From Chryseobacterium sp. MYb7 (lineage in GTDB: Bacteria; Bacteroidota; Bacteroidia; Flavobacteriales; Weeksellaceae), in contig NZ_PCOU01000015.1 in the NCBI RefSeq assembly GCF_002979455.1, positions 61,064 to 125,063 on the forward strand: 64,000 nucleotides of DNA. Direction: 5' to 3'. Position 1 is the stretch's first letter. The number at the start of each line of letters is the position of its first letter. Positions 6,983 to 16,645 of the stretch are shown here, piece after piece. A program made the position numbers and the translations under genes. The notes under the pieces are model-generated. The model made no database searches. It was not told the origin of the DNA and saw only the letters and a list, made by a program, of their open reading frames with translations.

Positions 6983-9154
6983 TTATCTTGCTCCCGGAGG
7001 GCAATGTTCTTTAAGATATTTAGTAAACAATGTTGTCAGGTGTAACGATGTTCCTTCTCCTTCATCAATAGCGTGGGTACGGTTAGGATAAGACATCAGC
7101 TGAAACTGTTTGTTGTATTTTACCAGTTCGTTGATGTATACTTCCGTATTCTGATAATGTACATTGTCATCACCTGTTCCGTGAATTAACAGAAGGTTTC
7201 CTTTTAAGTTTTTAGCATAAGATAATGGTGAACCCTTAACAAAATCTTCTCTGTTTTCCTGCGGAAGTCCCATATAACGCTCCTGATAGATATTATCGTA
7301 GAACAACTGATTGGCAACAGGAGCAATGGCAATACCCGTTTGGTAAATATCAGGATACTGTCCCAACAGGTTCAGGGTAGAAGAACCACCGCCGCTCCAG
7401 CCCCATACGGCAACTCTTGAAGTATCCACATATGGCCATTTTGCGAATAGGGCTTTGGCTCCCATGGCCTGATCACGGATATTCATCTGACCTATTTTTC
7501 GGTAGACAGATTTTCTCCATTCACGTCCTCTTGGAGCGGGTGTTCCACGGTTTTCAAGAGAAACATATAAATAGCCGTCTTCCGCCATATCTCCGGCATA
7601 TAACCAATTCCAACCGGTATAAAATTCGTCTGTTACCGTTTGCATAGCAGGCTCTCCATAGACTGTAAAAACGATAGGATATTTTTTATTGGGATCAAAA
7701 TTTTTAGGCTTCACTACCCAGCCATCTAATGTGACACCATCCTGAGTGGTAATCTGGAAGAACTCAGCTTTAGACTTAGCAGGATCAGCTTTTGCAGATC
7801 TTTTGGCAGCTACAAGCTCTTTATGTTCAGGAAGTGACACCACTGCATCTGCGGAAAATGCATTGATACTGTTATTGGTAAACATGGCAATCTTTCCATT
7901 AGGAGAAATGGTATATTCGTTGGATCCTTTATAGGCTTCAGGGGTCACTTTTTGAGCATTTCCTCCTTTCATGCTTACTTTATACAGGTATTTCTGAGTG
8001 GCGTTATTTGGAGAAGCTAAAAAGTAAATCTGTTTATTCTGCACATCAAAAAACTCCGGTTGAATCACATCAAAGGCATCTTTTGTAATCAATGTTTCTT
8101 TACCGTTCATATCTATTTTATAAATATGTCTCCATCCGTCTTTTTCAGAAAGCCACAAAAATTCTTTTCCATTATCAATCCAATCCCAACCTTTCGGATC
8201 ATTGTCGTTCCAGCGGGATTTGATATCAATCCATGCTGCATCTGTTTCTGTATGAATGGTTTTACTGCTTCCGGAATTGGCATCTGCTACGATAATTTTA
8301 CTTTGATTCTGTTTTCTGTTCAGTTGCTGAAGAATAACGGATTTAGAATCCAATACCCATTCCATTCTTGGAATATAGTTTTGCATTTCATCACCTGCAA
8401 TATCAGCTTTTTTTGAAGATTTAGAGGCAAAATCATAAAACCAGATACTGCATCCAGAAGGGTTTTCTCCTACTTTTGGATATTCTACCGGTATAGTAAA
8501 AGAATACAGGCTGTCGGTATTATTGATCATCAGGAAGTTTTTCGTTCCTCGTGCATCCAGTTTCCAGTAAGCGATTTTACTCCCATCAGGAGACCATCTG
8601 AAGCCGTCCTGAGTTCCAAATTCTTCTTCATATACCCAGTCAAAAGTACCATTGATCATTCCATCCCTTCCATCTGTAGTAATCTTAGTCTGTTGATTGT
8701 TAGCAAGATCCTCAATATAAATATTATGCTTGGACACATAAGCCACTTTTTTACCGTCCGGTGAATACTTTGCAAACATCAGTGATGAAGCAGGTAATCC
8801 TTTTCCAAGCTGGGTAAGTTTTTTAGTATTTTTATCGAAAATCCAGTAATCTCCGCGGGTATTGTCTCTCCATACTTTTTTGGTATTGGCAAAAAGCAAT
8901 AAACTTTTATCATCAGGGGATACCTGAAAACTCTGTACCTGAAGTGCTTCAGAACTTCCTGCAGGAACCAGCTCACTGCTGTTTAAAAGCGTCTGGTCTT
9001 TTCCGGGATGCAGTACATCCACAATTTCAACTCCTTTTTTAGTAAATGAATAATATGCATTGCCATCTGGTGTCCACTGTGTTTTCTGTGCTGCAAAAGG
9101 CGATAGACACAGAAAGTACAATGCAATGACTGTTAGTTTTTTTATGTTCTTCAT
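6983..9154 (-). CDS. Dipeptidyl-peptidase IV family serine peptidase (S9)
   Basis: The 723-residue protein has a signal peptide (KLTVIALYFLCLSPFAAQ). A DPP-IV N-terminal beta-propeller follows with the substrate-anchoring double-Glu motif DWVYEEEFG, then an alpha/beta-hydrolase domain. The nucleophile is Ser587 in GWSGGGSS; the acid is in GTGDDNVH near 662 and the base is His694 in NRTHAIDEG. The usual motif is GWSYGG, so the glycine after serine is slightly atypical. The enzyme removes X-Pro or X-Ala dipeptides from peptide N-termini in the periplasm. It lies 14 bases after an Xaa-Pro aminopeptidase gene, and together they form a proline-peptide degradation operon. Confidence 0.93.
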   Translation of the reverse strand: MKNIKKLTVIALYFLCLSPFAAQKTQWTPDGNAYYSFTKKGVEIVDVLHPGKDQTLLNSSELVPAGSSEALQVQSFQVSPDDKSLLLFANTKKVWRDNTRGDYWIFDKNTKKLTQLGKGLPASSLMFAKYSPDGKKVAYVSKHNIYIEDLANNQQTKITTDGRDGMINGTFDWVYEEEFGTQDGFRWSPDGSKIAYWKLDARGTKNFLMINNTDSLYSFTIPVEYPKVGENPSGCSIWFYDFASKSSKKADIAGDEMQNYIPRMEWVLDSKSVILQQLNRKQNQSKIIVADANSGSSKTIHTETDAAWIDIKSRWNDNDPKGWDWIDNGKEFLWLSEKDGWRHIYKIDMNGKETLITKDAFDVIQPEFFDVQNKQIYFLASPNNATQKYLYKVSMKGGNAQKVTPEAYKGSNEYTISPNGKIAMFTNNSINAFSADAVVSLPEHKELVAAKRSAKADPAKSKAEFFQITTQDGVTLDGWVVKPKNFDPNKKYPIVFTVYGEPAMQTVTDEFYTGWNWLYAGDMAEDGYLYVSLENRGTPAPRGREWRKSVYRKIGQMNIRDQAMGAKALFAKWPYVDTSRVAVWGWSGGGSSTLNLLGQYPDIYQTGIAIAPVANQLFYDNIYQERYMGLPQENREDFVKGSPLSYAKNLKGNLLLIHGTGDDNVHYQNTEVYINELVKYNKQFQLMSYPNRTHAIDEGEGTSLHLTTLFTKYLKEHCPPGAR

Positions 9155-9168
9155 AGATATTATTGGGA

Positions 9169-10563
9169 TTAAGCTAAATGCTCAGCTCTGTAATTTTCAA
9201 TGTCTTCAACTGTTTTAATCAATCCGTTACCCAAAAGCCTGTAGCCGTCGTCTGTAATCAGGAAATCATCTTCTACACGAATTCCTCCGAAGTTTCGGTA
9301 TTCATTTACTTTATCATAATTAATAAAGTCTGCATTTTTATTTTCAGCCTGCCACATATCAATCAATTCTGGAATCAGATAAATGCCGGGCTCAACGGTT
9401 ACTACAAAACCGGATTCCAGTTCTTTTCCTAAACGTAAAGATTTCAATCCGAATGTTTTGGTATCTTTTGGTTCTTCTTCAGTATAACCAATATATTGTT
9501 CTCCAAGGTCTTCCATATCGTGTACATCAAGTCCCATCATATGCCCCAGTCCGCATTGGAAAAACAGGGTATGGGCATGGTTTTTTACAGCGTTTTCAGG
9601 ATTTCCTTTCATTAGTCCAAGATCAATAAGTCCTTCTACCAAATGCTGTGCAGCCTTCAAGTGGATATCTTTAAATCGTATTCCTGGTTTCAGAAGGTTT
9701 TGAGCTTGATTAAAAGCATTCAGAACCACTTCATACATTTCTTTTTGCTTTGTGGTAAAAGTCTTGCTCACAGGAAAGGTTCTGGTAAGATCCCCTGCAT
9801 ATCCCATCGCTGTTTCCGCTCCGGAATCATTCAGGAAAAGATCACCTTCTTTCATGGTATTAAGACGGTAATGATTATGAAGAATTCCCCCATTTATCGT
9901 TACGATAGGAGGATAAGACATCTGGCATTCTTTATTACCTGCAAGATGCTGGATGGCATTGGCAATTTCATATTCTTTCATTCCCGGTTTCGCTGCAAGC
10001 ATTGCCAACAGATGCATTTCATTGGATACATTTACTGCCTGTTCTATCTGAACAATTTCCTGAGGTTCTTTAACGGAACGTTGCTTTACAATTGCTTTGA
10101 TCACTTCTACAGAAGGCTGTAATTCAGCAATTTTAATCCCAAGAAGATCCGCCAGCAAAATTTTATTGGAAGACTGATACGGAGGAAGATAATGCACTTT
10201 TCTGCCGGAAGTCTGTGCTTTTACGATATATTGAGAAAGTTCCGCATAAGGACGTGTTTCCTGTACACCGGATTTCAGGCTTTTTTCTTTCAGGGTTTCC
10301 TGTCTGCCCATCCATACAATATCATCGATACTTAGTTCATCTCCGAAAACAATGGTCTTATTTTCATCAATATCAATAATAGCTGCAATGCGGGGTTCCT
10401 GAATTCCGAAATAGTATAAATAGGTACTGTCCTGACGGAAATAATAGGGGTTGTGCTCAAAGTTCACAGGGTTTTCGATATTTCCCAGAAACAATAAAAT
10501 TCCGCTTTCTAAATTGGCTTGCAATACGGCTCTTCTATCCTGGTAGGTGGTTGCTGAAAACAT
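9169..10563 (-). CDS. pepP: Xaa-Pro aminopeptidase (M24B)
   Basis: The 464-residue protein has an aminopeptidase P N-terminal domain (about 1-170) and a pita-bread catalytic domain. All metal ligands are visible: Asp in NDSGAE, Asp in GDLTRTFPV, His in CGLGHMMGLDVHD, Glu in VTVEPGIYL and Glu in GIRVEDDFLIT. It releases an N-terminal residue that precedes proline and uses two manganese or zinc ions. There is no signal peptide, so it is cytoplasmic. It is the first gene of the two-gene operon with the exported DPP-IV, consistent with processing imported proline peptides. Confidence 0.94.
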   Translation of the reverse strand: MFSATTYQDRRAVLQANLESGILLFLGNIENPVNFEHNPYYFRQDSTYLYYFGIQEPRIAAIIDIDENKTIVFGDELSIDDIVWMGRQETLKEKSLKSGVQETRPYAELSQYIVKAQTSGRKVHYLPPYQSSNKILLADLLGIKIAELQPSVEVIKAIVKQRSVKEPQEIVQIEQAVNVSNEMHLLAMLAAKPGMKEYEIANAIQHLAGNKECQMSYPPIVTINGGILHNHYRLNTMKEGDLFLNDSGAETAMGYAGDLTRTFPVSKTFTTKQKEMYEVVLNAFNQAQNLLKPGIRFKDIHLKAAQHLVEGLIDLGLMKGNPENAVKNHAHTLFFQCGLGHMMGLDVHDMEDLGEQYIGYTEEEPKDTKTFGLKSLRLGKELESGFVVTVEPGIYLIPELIDMWQAENKNADFINYDKVNEYRNFGGIRVEDDFLITDDGYRLLGNGLIKTVEDIENYRAEHLA

Positions 10564-10712
10564 ATTATGAGTAGTTTTTTATTTAAAGGTTTAATGTACG
10601 ATTTGTATCGTTGAAAGACGTCTTTGTTACAATAAAGTTTAGATTTTTATGATAGGTTCTTAGTTTATTTATGTAATTTTATCGTATTGCCCAATTTCAT
10701 TATAAATTTACA

Positions 10713-11207
10713 ATGCATTATAAAAACGATCCCATCATCATCCGCGAATTTACTCCGGAAGAATTTTCTTTATTTTCCACTCTTTTTCAAAATGAAAACG
10801 TTACCCGATATCTTCCTTACAAGACTCCCGAAGAATATAAGGAAATGTTCGATAAAGCATTAGCCGATTATAAAGAAGGCCCCTTCAGCAGATGGGGAAT
10901 ATTTAATGCTCAGACTCAGGATTTTGTAGGAATGTGTCTTGCCAGAGTTTTTCTAGACAACCCTGAACAAATAGAAATAGGGTATACCCTGGGAGAAAAT
11001 TACTGGGGTAAAGGACTTGGAACCGAGGTCTGCAAAGCACTTGTTGACTACTGTTCCTCACTAAATCGTAAAAAAGATATTGTTGCAGTAACCGATCTTG
11101 ATAATATCGGATCACAAAAAGTACTTCTGAAAAGCGGCTTCAACAGAATTGAAAATCTGATTCGCGAGGATAAAGAACTTGCTTACTTTATTTTACAGAA
11201 AGAGTAA
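10713..11207 (+). CDS. GNAT-family N-acetyltransferase (RimJ/RimL-like)
   Basis: The 164-residue protein has the layout of an Acetyltransf_3 GNAT. The acetyl-CoA pyrophosphate loop is GYTLGENYWGKGLGTEVCKALVDYC (Q/RxxGxG/A-like WGKGLGTE), with a late VTDLDNIGSQKVLLKSGFNRI segment. RimJ/RimL relatives acetylate ribosomal-protein N-termini or small molecules; the substrate is not determinable. The gene is monocistronic and is followed by a palindromic repeat. Confidence 0.85.
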   Translation: MHYKNDPIIIREFTPEEFSLFSTLFQNENVTRYLPYKTPEEYKEMFDKALADYKEGPFSRWGIFNAQTQDFVGMCLARVFLDNPEQIEIGYTLGENYWGKGLGTEVCKALVDYCSSLNRKKDIVAVTDLDNIGSQKVLLKSGFNRIENLIREDKELAYFILQKE

Positions 11208-11236
11208 ACTTGTGTCTCATATTACAAACGAAAGTC

Positions 11237-11300
11237 TTTAAATTCCCCTCCTGTGGGGGGGGTGGCGAAAATTCAAAGAATTTTTGACGGGGTGGTTTTA
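11237..11300 (-). repeat. Interspersed palindromic repeat, copy B
   Basis: Read on the minus strand it begins ACCACCCCGTC, has the core AAAATTCTTTGAATTTT, then CGCCACCCCCC and ends AGGAGGGGAATT. It corresponds to copy A at 4862-4918 in inverted orientation. It lies just after a GNAT stop codon. Confidence 0.7.
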
Positions 11301-11374
11301 TATATTTCCACTTTCAACTTCTTCGCCATAAAACATTTCATTTATCAGATAATTTATCATAACTTGCAGAGATT

Positions 11375-11791
11375 ATGATGTCGAAACGTTGCAAATATGC
11401 GCTTAAAGCAATGGTCAGATTAGCAAGGAATTATAACCAGGGCTTTCTGCCAACCTCCGTTATTGCACAAGACGAGAACATCCCCAAGAAATTTCTGGAA
11501 CAAATTCTTCTCGAACTTAAAAGAGCCAAACTTGTCAATAGTAAACAAGGTAAGGTAGGAGGGTATTACCTTCTAAAATCACCTGATGAGGTCTCATTAG
11601 CAGATATTTACCGTATTTTCGATGGTCCTATTGCGCTTACACCATGCGTTTCTTTAAACTTTTACGAAGCCTGTGACGATTGTGTAGATGAAGCAGTCTG
11701 TTATCTGAGAAAAGAGTTAATGATCGTTCGTGAAAAGACCAGAACAAGCATGATGGAAGCCACTCTGACTAAGTTTATCAATAACAAATAA
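11375..11791 (+). CDS. Rrf2-family transcriptional regulator of the sulfur locus
   Basis: The 138-residue protein has the Rrf2 winged helix (KYALKAMVRLA, then IPKKFLEQILLELKRAKLV and the wing KQGKVGGYYLLKSP). It also has four cysteines in the C-terminal half (ALTPC, EACDDC, EAVC), similar to Fe-S-binding IscR/NsrR-type or to CymR-like members. Placed directly before the cysteine operon, it is a likely local regulator that senses sulfur or Fe-S status; that is inference from context. The start could be either of two adjacent ATG codons. An 83-base gap with a good promoter separates it from cysH. Confidence 0.88.
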   Translation: MMSKRCKYALKAMVRLARNYNQGFLPTSVIAQDENIPKKFLEQILLELKRAKLVNSKQGKVGGYYLLKSPDEVSLADIYRIFDGPIALTPCVSLNFYEACDDCVDEAVCYLRKELMIVREKTRTSMMEATLTKFINNK

Positions 11792-11818
11792 AATTTTTTT
11801 TATTTAAATTCTACCATT

Positions 11819-11851
11819 TTGATAGGAGTTATAGAATTTTATATATATTTG
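11819..11851 (+). promoter_or_regulatory. Promoter of the cys operon
   Basis: TTG at 11819 and TATATTTG at 11844-11851 are 22 bases apart and match the Bacteroidota consensus. The -7 element lies 23 bases upstream of the cysH ATG. An Rrf2 operator would be expected here but no clear dyad is visible. Confidence 0.65.
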
Positions 11852-11874
11852 CAAGACTTAAATCTCAATTCAAA

Positions 11875-12588
11875 ATGAATAACAGTCTGAAAAATGAATT
11901 CGAAAATCTTGTAAAAGAGGCTAATGAAGCTTCTTTTCAAACAAATGGGCTGCAAATATTGACTGAAAGATTCCCGGACAAAGTGATCTTTTCAACCAGT
12001 TTCAGTTACGAAGACCAGGTCATCACTCATCTGATAAAAGATTTAAATATTGAAATATTCACCCTGGATACGGGAAGACTTTTTGAGCAGACCTATGAAA
12101 CCTGGACATCCACTAAGGCTTTTTTTAAAAAGAGCATCAAAGCCTATTATCCGGATATGGAAGAGCTCAGAGAATTTGTAACAGAAAATGGTCCTGATTC
12201 TTTTTATCAATCTGTAGAAAAGAGGAAAGCATGCTGTACCATCCGAAAAGTTCACCCATTAAGAAAAGCACTGGAAGGCTATGAAGTATGGATTACCGGT
12301 CTGAGATCTGAACATTCTGCGAACAGACAGAATATGCCACAGCTGGAATGGGATCCGGATAATAAAATCATAAAATTTCATCCCATCCTTCACTGGACGA
12401 CAGAACAGGTGACAACGTATGTAAAAGATCATCATTTGCCTTACAATCACCTTCATAAAAAAGGATTTGTAAGCATAGGATGCGAGCCTTGTACCAGAGC
12501 AATCAAAGAAGGGGAAGATTTCAGAGCCGGCCGCTGGTGGTGGGAAGATGCCAACAAAAAAGAATGCGGTCTGCATATTCATCAATAA
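11875..12588 (+). CDS. cysH: Adenylyl-sulfate (APS) reductase, 4Fe-4S type
   Basis: The 237-residue protein belongs to the CysH family. It keeps all residues of the APS-specific iron-sulfur subgroup: Cys120-Cys121 (KACCTIRK), Cys203 and Cys206 (IGCEPCTR), and the catalytic Cys231 in ECGLHI. It reduces APS to sulfite with thioredoxin as donor. The cluster cysteines indicate APS rather than PAPS as substrate, which agrees with the absence of an APS kinase domain in this locus. It starts the operon, 12 bases before cysD. Confidence 0.93.
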   Translation: MNNSLKNEFENLVKEANEASFQTNGLQILTERFPDKVIFSTSFSYEDQVITHLIKDLNIEIFTLDTGRLFEQTYETWTSTKAFFKKSIKAYYPDMEELREFVTENGPDSFYQSVEKRKACCTIRKVHPLRKALEGYEVWITGLRSEHSANRQNMPQLEWDPDNKIIKFHPILHWTTEQVTTYVKDHHLPYNHLHKKGFVSIGCEPCTRAIKEGEDFRAGRWWWEDANKKECGLHIHQ

Positions 12589-12600
12589 AAAAAGAAAAAA

Positions 12601-13509
12601 ATGTCAATACATCAGTTAAACTATTTAGATCAGTTAGAAGCCGAATCTATTTATATATTAAGAGAAGTAGCGGGTCAGTTTGAACGTCCGGCTTTATTAT
12701 TTAGCGGAGGAAAAGACAGTATTGTACTTGCTCATCTGGCCAAAAAAGCATTCTTCCATGGGAAAATCCCGTTTAAGTTTGTTCATGTAGATACCGGACA
12801 CAACTTTCAGGAGGTATTGGATTTCCGTGATCAGCTGGTAAAACAGTTAGACGTGAATCTGGTAGTCAGAAAAGTGGAAGACACTATAAAAAGTAAAAAA
12901 TTAACTGAGGCTAAAGGTAAATTCCCAAGTAGAAACTGGCTGCAAACCTACACGCTACTTGATACGATTGAAGAATTTGAATTTGATGCCTGCATCGGAG
13001 GAGCCAGAAGAGATGAAGAAAAAGCAAGAGCGAAAGAAAGAATCTTCTCAGTTCGTGATGAATTCGGGCAGTGGGATCCTAAATTGCAACGTCCGGAGCT
13101 GTGGAATATTTTCAACGGAAAAATCCATAAAGGAGAAAATGTAAGAGTTTTCCCAATCAGCAACTGGACAGAGCTTGACATCTGGAACTACATCCGCAGA
13201 GAAAAAATTGCTCTCCCTTCCATCTATTTCTCGCATGAAAGAGAAGTAATCGACTTTAACGGACAGTGGCTTGCCAATTCAACACATGTCGTGTTAGAAC
13301 CGGAAGATATCATTACTACCAAGAAAATTCGTTACCGTACCGTAGGAGACATGACATGCACTGCTGCTGTAGAATCTAATGCGGTAACAATAGATGCTGT
13401 CATAGAAGAAATAGTAGCAACCAGAATTTCAGAACGTGGCGAAACCAGAATTGATGACAGGGTAACAGAAGCCGCCATGGAAGACCGAAAAAAAGGAGGC
13501 TATTTCTAA
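12601..13509 (+). CDS. cysD: Sulfate adenylyltransferase subunit 2
   Basis: The 302-residue protein is the ATP-pyrophosphatase subunit of ATP sulfurylase. The PP-loop is LLFSGGKDSIVLAHLA near residue 34. Other family blocks are FVHVDTGHNFQEV, CIGGARRDEEKARAKER, and the C-terminal RYRTVGDMTCT. It adenylates sulfate to APS in complex with CysN. Length matches E. coli CysD (302). Confidence 0.96.
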   Translation: MSIHQLNYLDQLEAESIYILREVAGQFERPALLFSGGKDSIVLAHLAKKAFFHGKIPFKFVHVDTGHNFQEVLDFRDQLVKQLDVNLVVRKVEDTIKSKKLTEAKGKFPSRNWLQTYTLLDTIEEFEFDACIGGARRDEEKARAKERIFSVRDEFGQWDPKLQRPELWNIFNGKIHKGENVRVFPISNWTELDIWNYIRREKIALPSIYFSHEREVIDFNGQWLANSTHVVLEPEDIITTKKIRYRTVGDMTCTAAVESNAVTIDAVIEEIVATRISERGETRIDDRVTEAAMEDRKKGGYF

Positions 13510-13615
13510 ATAAGCAATCAGCGATGAGTAATAAGTATTAGGATAAACACCTTTACTTCTTAAACAGCAAAATATTACTCATTGCCCATTACTCATTACT
13601 TATAATTACAATCGG
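13510..13615. repeat. Intergenic ATGAGTAAT-type repeats between cysD and cysN
   Basis: This 106-base gap inside an otherwise tight operon holds ATGAGTAATAAGTA near 13523 and inverted or direct variants (TTACTCATTGCCCATTACTC, then ATTACTTAT) near 13575-13605. They could fold into a hairpin in the transcript. Confidence 0.45.
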
Positions 13616-14854
13616 ATGGATATATTAAGATTTATAACAGCAGGAAGCGTAGATGATGGTAAAAGCACCCTTATCGGAAGACTGCTTTACGATAGCAAAA
13701 GTATTTTACAGGACCAATTGGAAGTCCTTGAAAAACATTCTAAAAACAAAAATGAAGACGGAGTAGACCTTGCCCTTTTAACAGACGGTCTGCGCGCAGA
13801 AAGAGAGCAGGGAATAACGATTGATGTTGCCTACCGCTATTTTTCAACCGCAAAAAGGAAATTTATCATTGCTGATGCTCCGGGACATGTGCAATATACC
13901 CGTAATATGATCACCGGAGCATCCAATTCTGATCTAATGGTTATTCTGATTGATGCCCGAAAAGGTGTCATTGAGCAGACCAGAAGACATTCCATCATCG
14001 CTTCTTTATTACAGTTGAAGAAAGTTGCTGTAGCCATCAACAAAATGGATATGGTAGATTATTCCGAAGAAGTTTTTGAAAATATAAAATCAGAATATTC
14101 AAAAATTGCAGAAAATCTGGGATTGAATGAGGTAAGTTATTTCCCAATCTCTGCATTAAAAGGAGATAATATTGTCTCAAAATCGTCCAGAACAGATTGG
14201 TACGAAGGAAATTCACTTTTGGAATACCTTGAAGAAGTAACGATCAATGAAGAAAAAAATAATGGAAGCCGTTTTCAGGTTCAGTATGTCATCCGCCCTC
14301 AAACAGAAGAATTGCATGATTACAGAGGATATGCCGGACAAATATTAAGTGGAAAATTCACAAAAGGAGATAAAATCCACATTCTTCCTGCAGATCTAAC
14401 CACTGAAATCACCAAAATTGAGATCAATGGTATTGAAAAAGAAGAAGCCTTTGAAGGCCAGCCAGCTGTGATCCACCTTGCTCATGATGTAGATATCAGC
14501 AGAGGAGATATTTTTGCCACGGAAGAACATGTTCCGGCCGTTGAAAAAGACCTTGAAATTCTTTTATGCTGGCTTGATCAAAAACCTTTGCAGCCAGGAA
14601 ATAAATACCTTCTGCAACAGAACAGTAGACTTGTAAAAGCAGTGGTAAAAGAGGTAGACTACAAGATCAATGTTAATACCCTTATCCGGGAGCAGACTGA
14701 TGGCGAAATTAAACTGAACGAAATTGTAAAAGTTACACTCCGTACAGCACAGCCTCTGGTTTACGACAGCTTTACCCATAATAAAACAACGGGCTCGGCC
14801 ATTTTGGTGGATGAAACGTCCAATTCAACGGTAGCAGCCTGTATAATTCAATAG
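13616..14854 (+). CDS. cysN: Sulfate adenylyltransferase subunit 1 (GTPase)
   Basis: The 412-residue protein is an elongation-factor-like GTPase that drives sulfate activation with CysD. GTP-binding motifs are GSVDDGKST (G1), the G2 Thr in EQGITIDVAYR, DAPGH (G3) and INKMD (G4). Two beta-barrel domains follow, with no C-terminal APS kinase fusion. That absence supports an APS-reductase route without PAPS. Confidence 0.96.
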   Translation: MDILRFITAGSVDDGKSTLIGRLLYDSKSILQDQLEVLEKHSKNKNEDGVDLALLTDGLRAEREQGITIDVAYRYFSTAKRKFIIADAPGHVQYTRNMITGASNSDLMVILIDARKGVIEQTRRHSIIASLLQLKKVAVAINKMDMVDYSEEVFENIKSEYSKIAENLGLNEVSYFPISALKGDNIVSKSSRTDWYEGNSLLEYLEEVTINEEKNNGSRFQVQYVIRPQTEELHDYRGYAGQILSGKFTKGDKIHILPADLTTEITKIEINGIEKEEAFEGQPAVIHLAHDVDISRGDIFATEEHVPAVEKDLEILLCWLDQKPLQPGNKYLLQQNSRLVKAVVKEVDYKINVNTLIREQTDGEIKLNEIVKVTLRTAQPLVYDSFTHNKTTGSAILVDETSNSTVAACIIQ

Positions 14855-14858
14855 AAAA

Positions 14859-15689
14859 ATGGCAATTTCCGATCAATTAATACAAAGAATCCATCAGACC
14901 AAACAAAATAATATTCATGGATTCTTTGATAAAATAAAGACAAAAAAATGGGTAAAGGATTTGTATGAAACACTCTTCCTTCCTCAGAATGACAATACTG
15001 AAGATCAGCTGAAAAGAAATTTTGAAGCATTACAGGAAACACTTTCAGACCTTATCAATACGGTAACAGGAGATAAAAATCTTACTGAAAAACAGGTCAG
15101 TCAGTTTTTTGAGGCTTTACCGGAGCTTTATAATCAATTGGTTCTGGATGCAAAATCTATTTTGGAATTTGATCCGGCCGCAGATTCTCTGGAAGAAGTA
15201 TACCTGGCATATCCCGGCTTTTTTGCCACGTATGCCTACCGTATTTCGCACCAGCTTTGGACTCAGAAAGTGAAAATTTTACCCCGTGTCATTTCTGAAT
15301 ATGCCCACAGTAAAACCGGAATTGACATTCACCCCGGAGCCACCATTGGAAAGTCTTTTTTTATTGATCACGGAACAGGAATTGTGATCGGAGAAACAAC
15401 CATTATCGGAAACAATGTCAAAATCTATCAGGGAGTAACCCTCGGAGCCTTGAATGTTTCCAAAGAAAAAGCCCATCAGAAAAGGCATCCCAATATTGAA
15501 GATGATGTGATTATCTACTCGGGAGCCACTATTCTGGGAGGAGAAACCACCATAGGCAGAGAAAGTGTCATAGGAGGAAATGTGTGGGTAACACAGGATG
15601 TCCCCGCCAACTCTCTGGTCTACCATAAAAGTGAAATAAAAATAAAGGATAATAGCTCATTACCGGAATCATTAACCTTTGTGATCTAA
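14859..15689 (+). CDS. cysE: Serine O-acetyltransferase (EpsC/CysE-like)
   Basis: The 276-residue protein has a helical N-terminal domain, then a left-handed beta-helix of hexapeptide repeats (IDIHPGATIGKSFFIDHGTGIVIGET, IIGNNVKIYQGVTLGA, DDVIIYSGATILGG). The catalytic His/Asp region is FIDHGTG and GALNVSKEKAHQKRHP is the usual loop. It acetylates L-serine with acetyl-CoA to give O-acetylserine, the acceptor for sulfide. It starts four bases after cysN ends. Confidence 0.93.
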   Translation: MAISDQLIQRIHQTKQNNIHGFFDKIKTKKWVKDLYETLFLPQNDNTEDQLKRNFEALQETLSDLINTVTGDKNLTEKQVSQFFEALPELYNQLVLDAKSILEFDPAADSLEEVYLAYPGFFATYAYRISHQLWTQKVKILPRVISEYAHSKTGIDIHPGATIGKSFFIDHGTGIVIGETTIIGNNVKIYQGVTLGALNVSKEKAHQKRHPNIEDDVIIYSGATILGGETTIGRESVIGGNVWVTQDVPANSLVYHKSEIKIKDNSSLPESLTFVI

Positions 15690-15710
15690 AAAAATAAAAA
15701 GTACATTGAT

Positions 15711-16622
15711 ATGAAATTTCAGAATGCATTACAAACGATTGGAAATACACCCGTCGTGAAAATTAATAAGCTCTTCAGTTCAGATCATGAAATCTGGATC
15801 AAACTTGAAAAAAACAACCCTGGCGGAAGTATTAAAGACAGAATTGGATTAGCAATGATCGAAGATGCGGAAGCCAAAGGATTATTAAATAAAGACAGCG
15901 TTATCATAGAGCCTACCAGTGGAAATACAGGAATAGGACTCGCTTTGGTAGCTGCCGTCAAAGGATACAAGCTCATCCTTGTCATGCCGGAAAGCATGAG
16001 CATAGAACGCCGTAAAATCATGGAAGCCTACGGAGCAGAATTCGTATTGACTCCAAGAGAAAAAGGGATGAAAGGTGCTATTGAAAAAGCTAATGAATTG
16101 GCTGAAGAAACGCCCAATTCGTGGATTCCAAGACAGTTTGACAACCCTGCCAATGTAAAAGTACACGTAGAAACCACCGCTCAGGAAATTTTAAAAGACT
16201 TTCCAGACGGTCTGGATTACATTATTACAGGAGTAGGAACCGGAGGACATATCACTGGAATCGCAAAAACGGTAAAAGAAAAGTACCCTAACCTGAAAGT
16301 AATTGCTGTAGAACCGGAATTATCCCCTGTATTAAGCGGAGGAAGCCCGGCACCACATCCATTACAGGGATTAGGAGCAGGATTTGTTCCTTCCATTCTG
16401 GATATTACCCTTCTAGATGGAGTGATTACAGTAGGTAAAGAAGAAGCTTATGAATATGCCCTTAATGCCGCTAAAAAAGAAGGTCTTTTTGTTGGAGTTT
16501 CCACAGGAGCCGCTTTAGCAGCCATTGCAAAACATTTACCGGAAATACAACCTAACGCTAAAATCCTTACCATCAATTACGATACCGGAGAAAGATATCT
16601 GTCCGTAGAAGGACTCTTCTAA
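15711..16622 (+). CDS. cysK: Cysteine synthase A (O-acetylserine sulfhydrylase)
   Basis: The 303-residue PLP enzyme has the Schiff-base lysine in GGSIKDR at residue 42. The substrate loop is PTSGNTGIG and the PLP-phosphate loop is [12 protein letters not shown]. It condenses O-acetylserine and sulfide to cysteine. Its placement directly after cysE supports CysK, possibly with formation of a CysE-CysK complex. Confidence 0.94.
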   Translation: MKFQNALQTIGNTPVVKINKLFSSDHEIWIKLEKNNPGGSIKDRIGLAMIEDAEAKGLLNKDSVIIEPTSGNTGIGLALVAAVKGYKLILVMPESMSIERRKIMEAYGAEFVLTPREKGMKGAIEKANELAEETPNSWIPRQFDNPANVKVHVETTAQEILKDFPDGLDYIITGVGTGGHITGIAKTVKEKYPNLKVIAVEPELSPVLSGGSPAPHPLQGLGAGFVPSILDITLLDGVITVGKEEAYEYALNAAKKEGLFVGVSTGAALAAIAKHLPEIQPNAKILTINYDTGERYLSVEGLF

Positions 16623-16645
16623 ATCCTTAATTAACACCTACTTCA

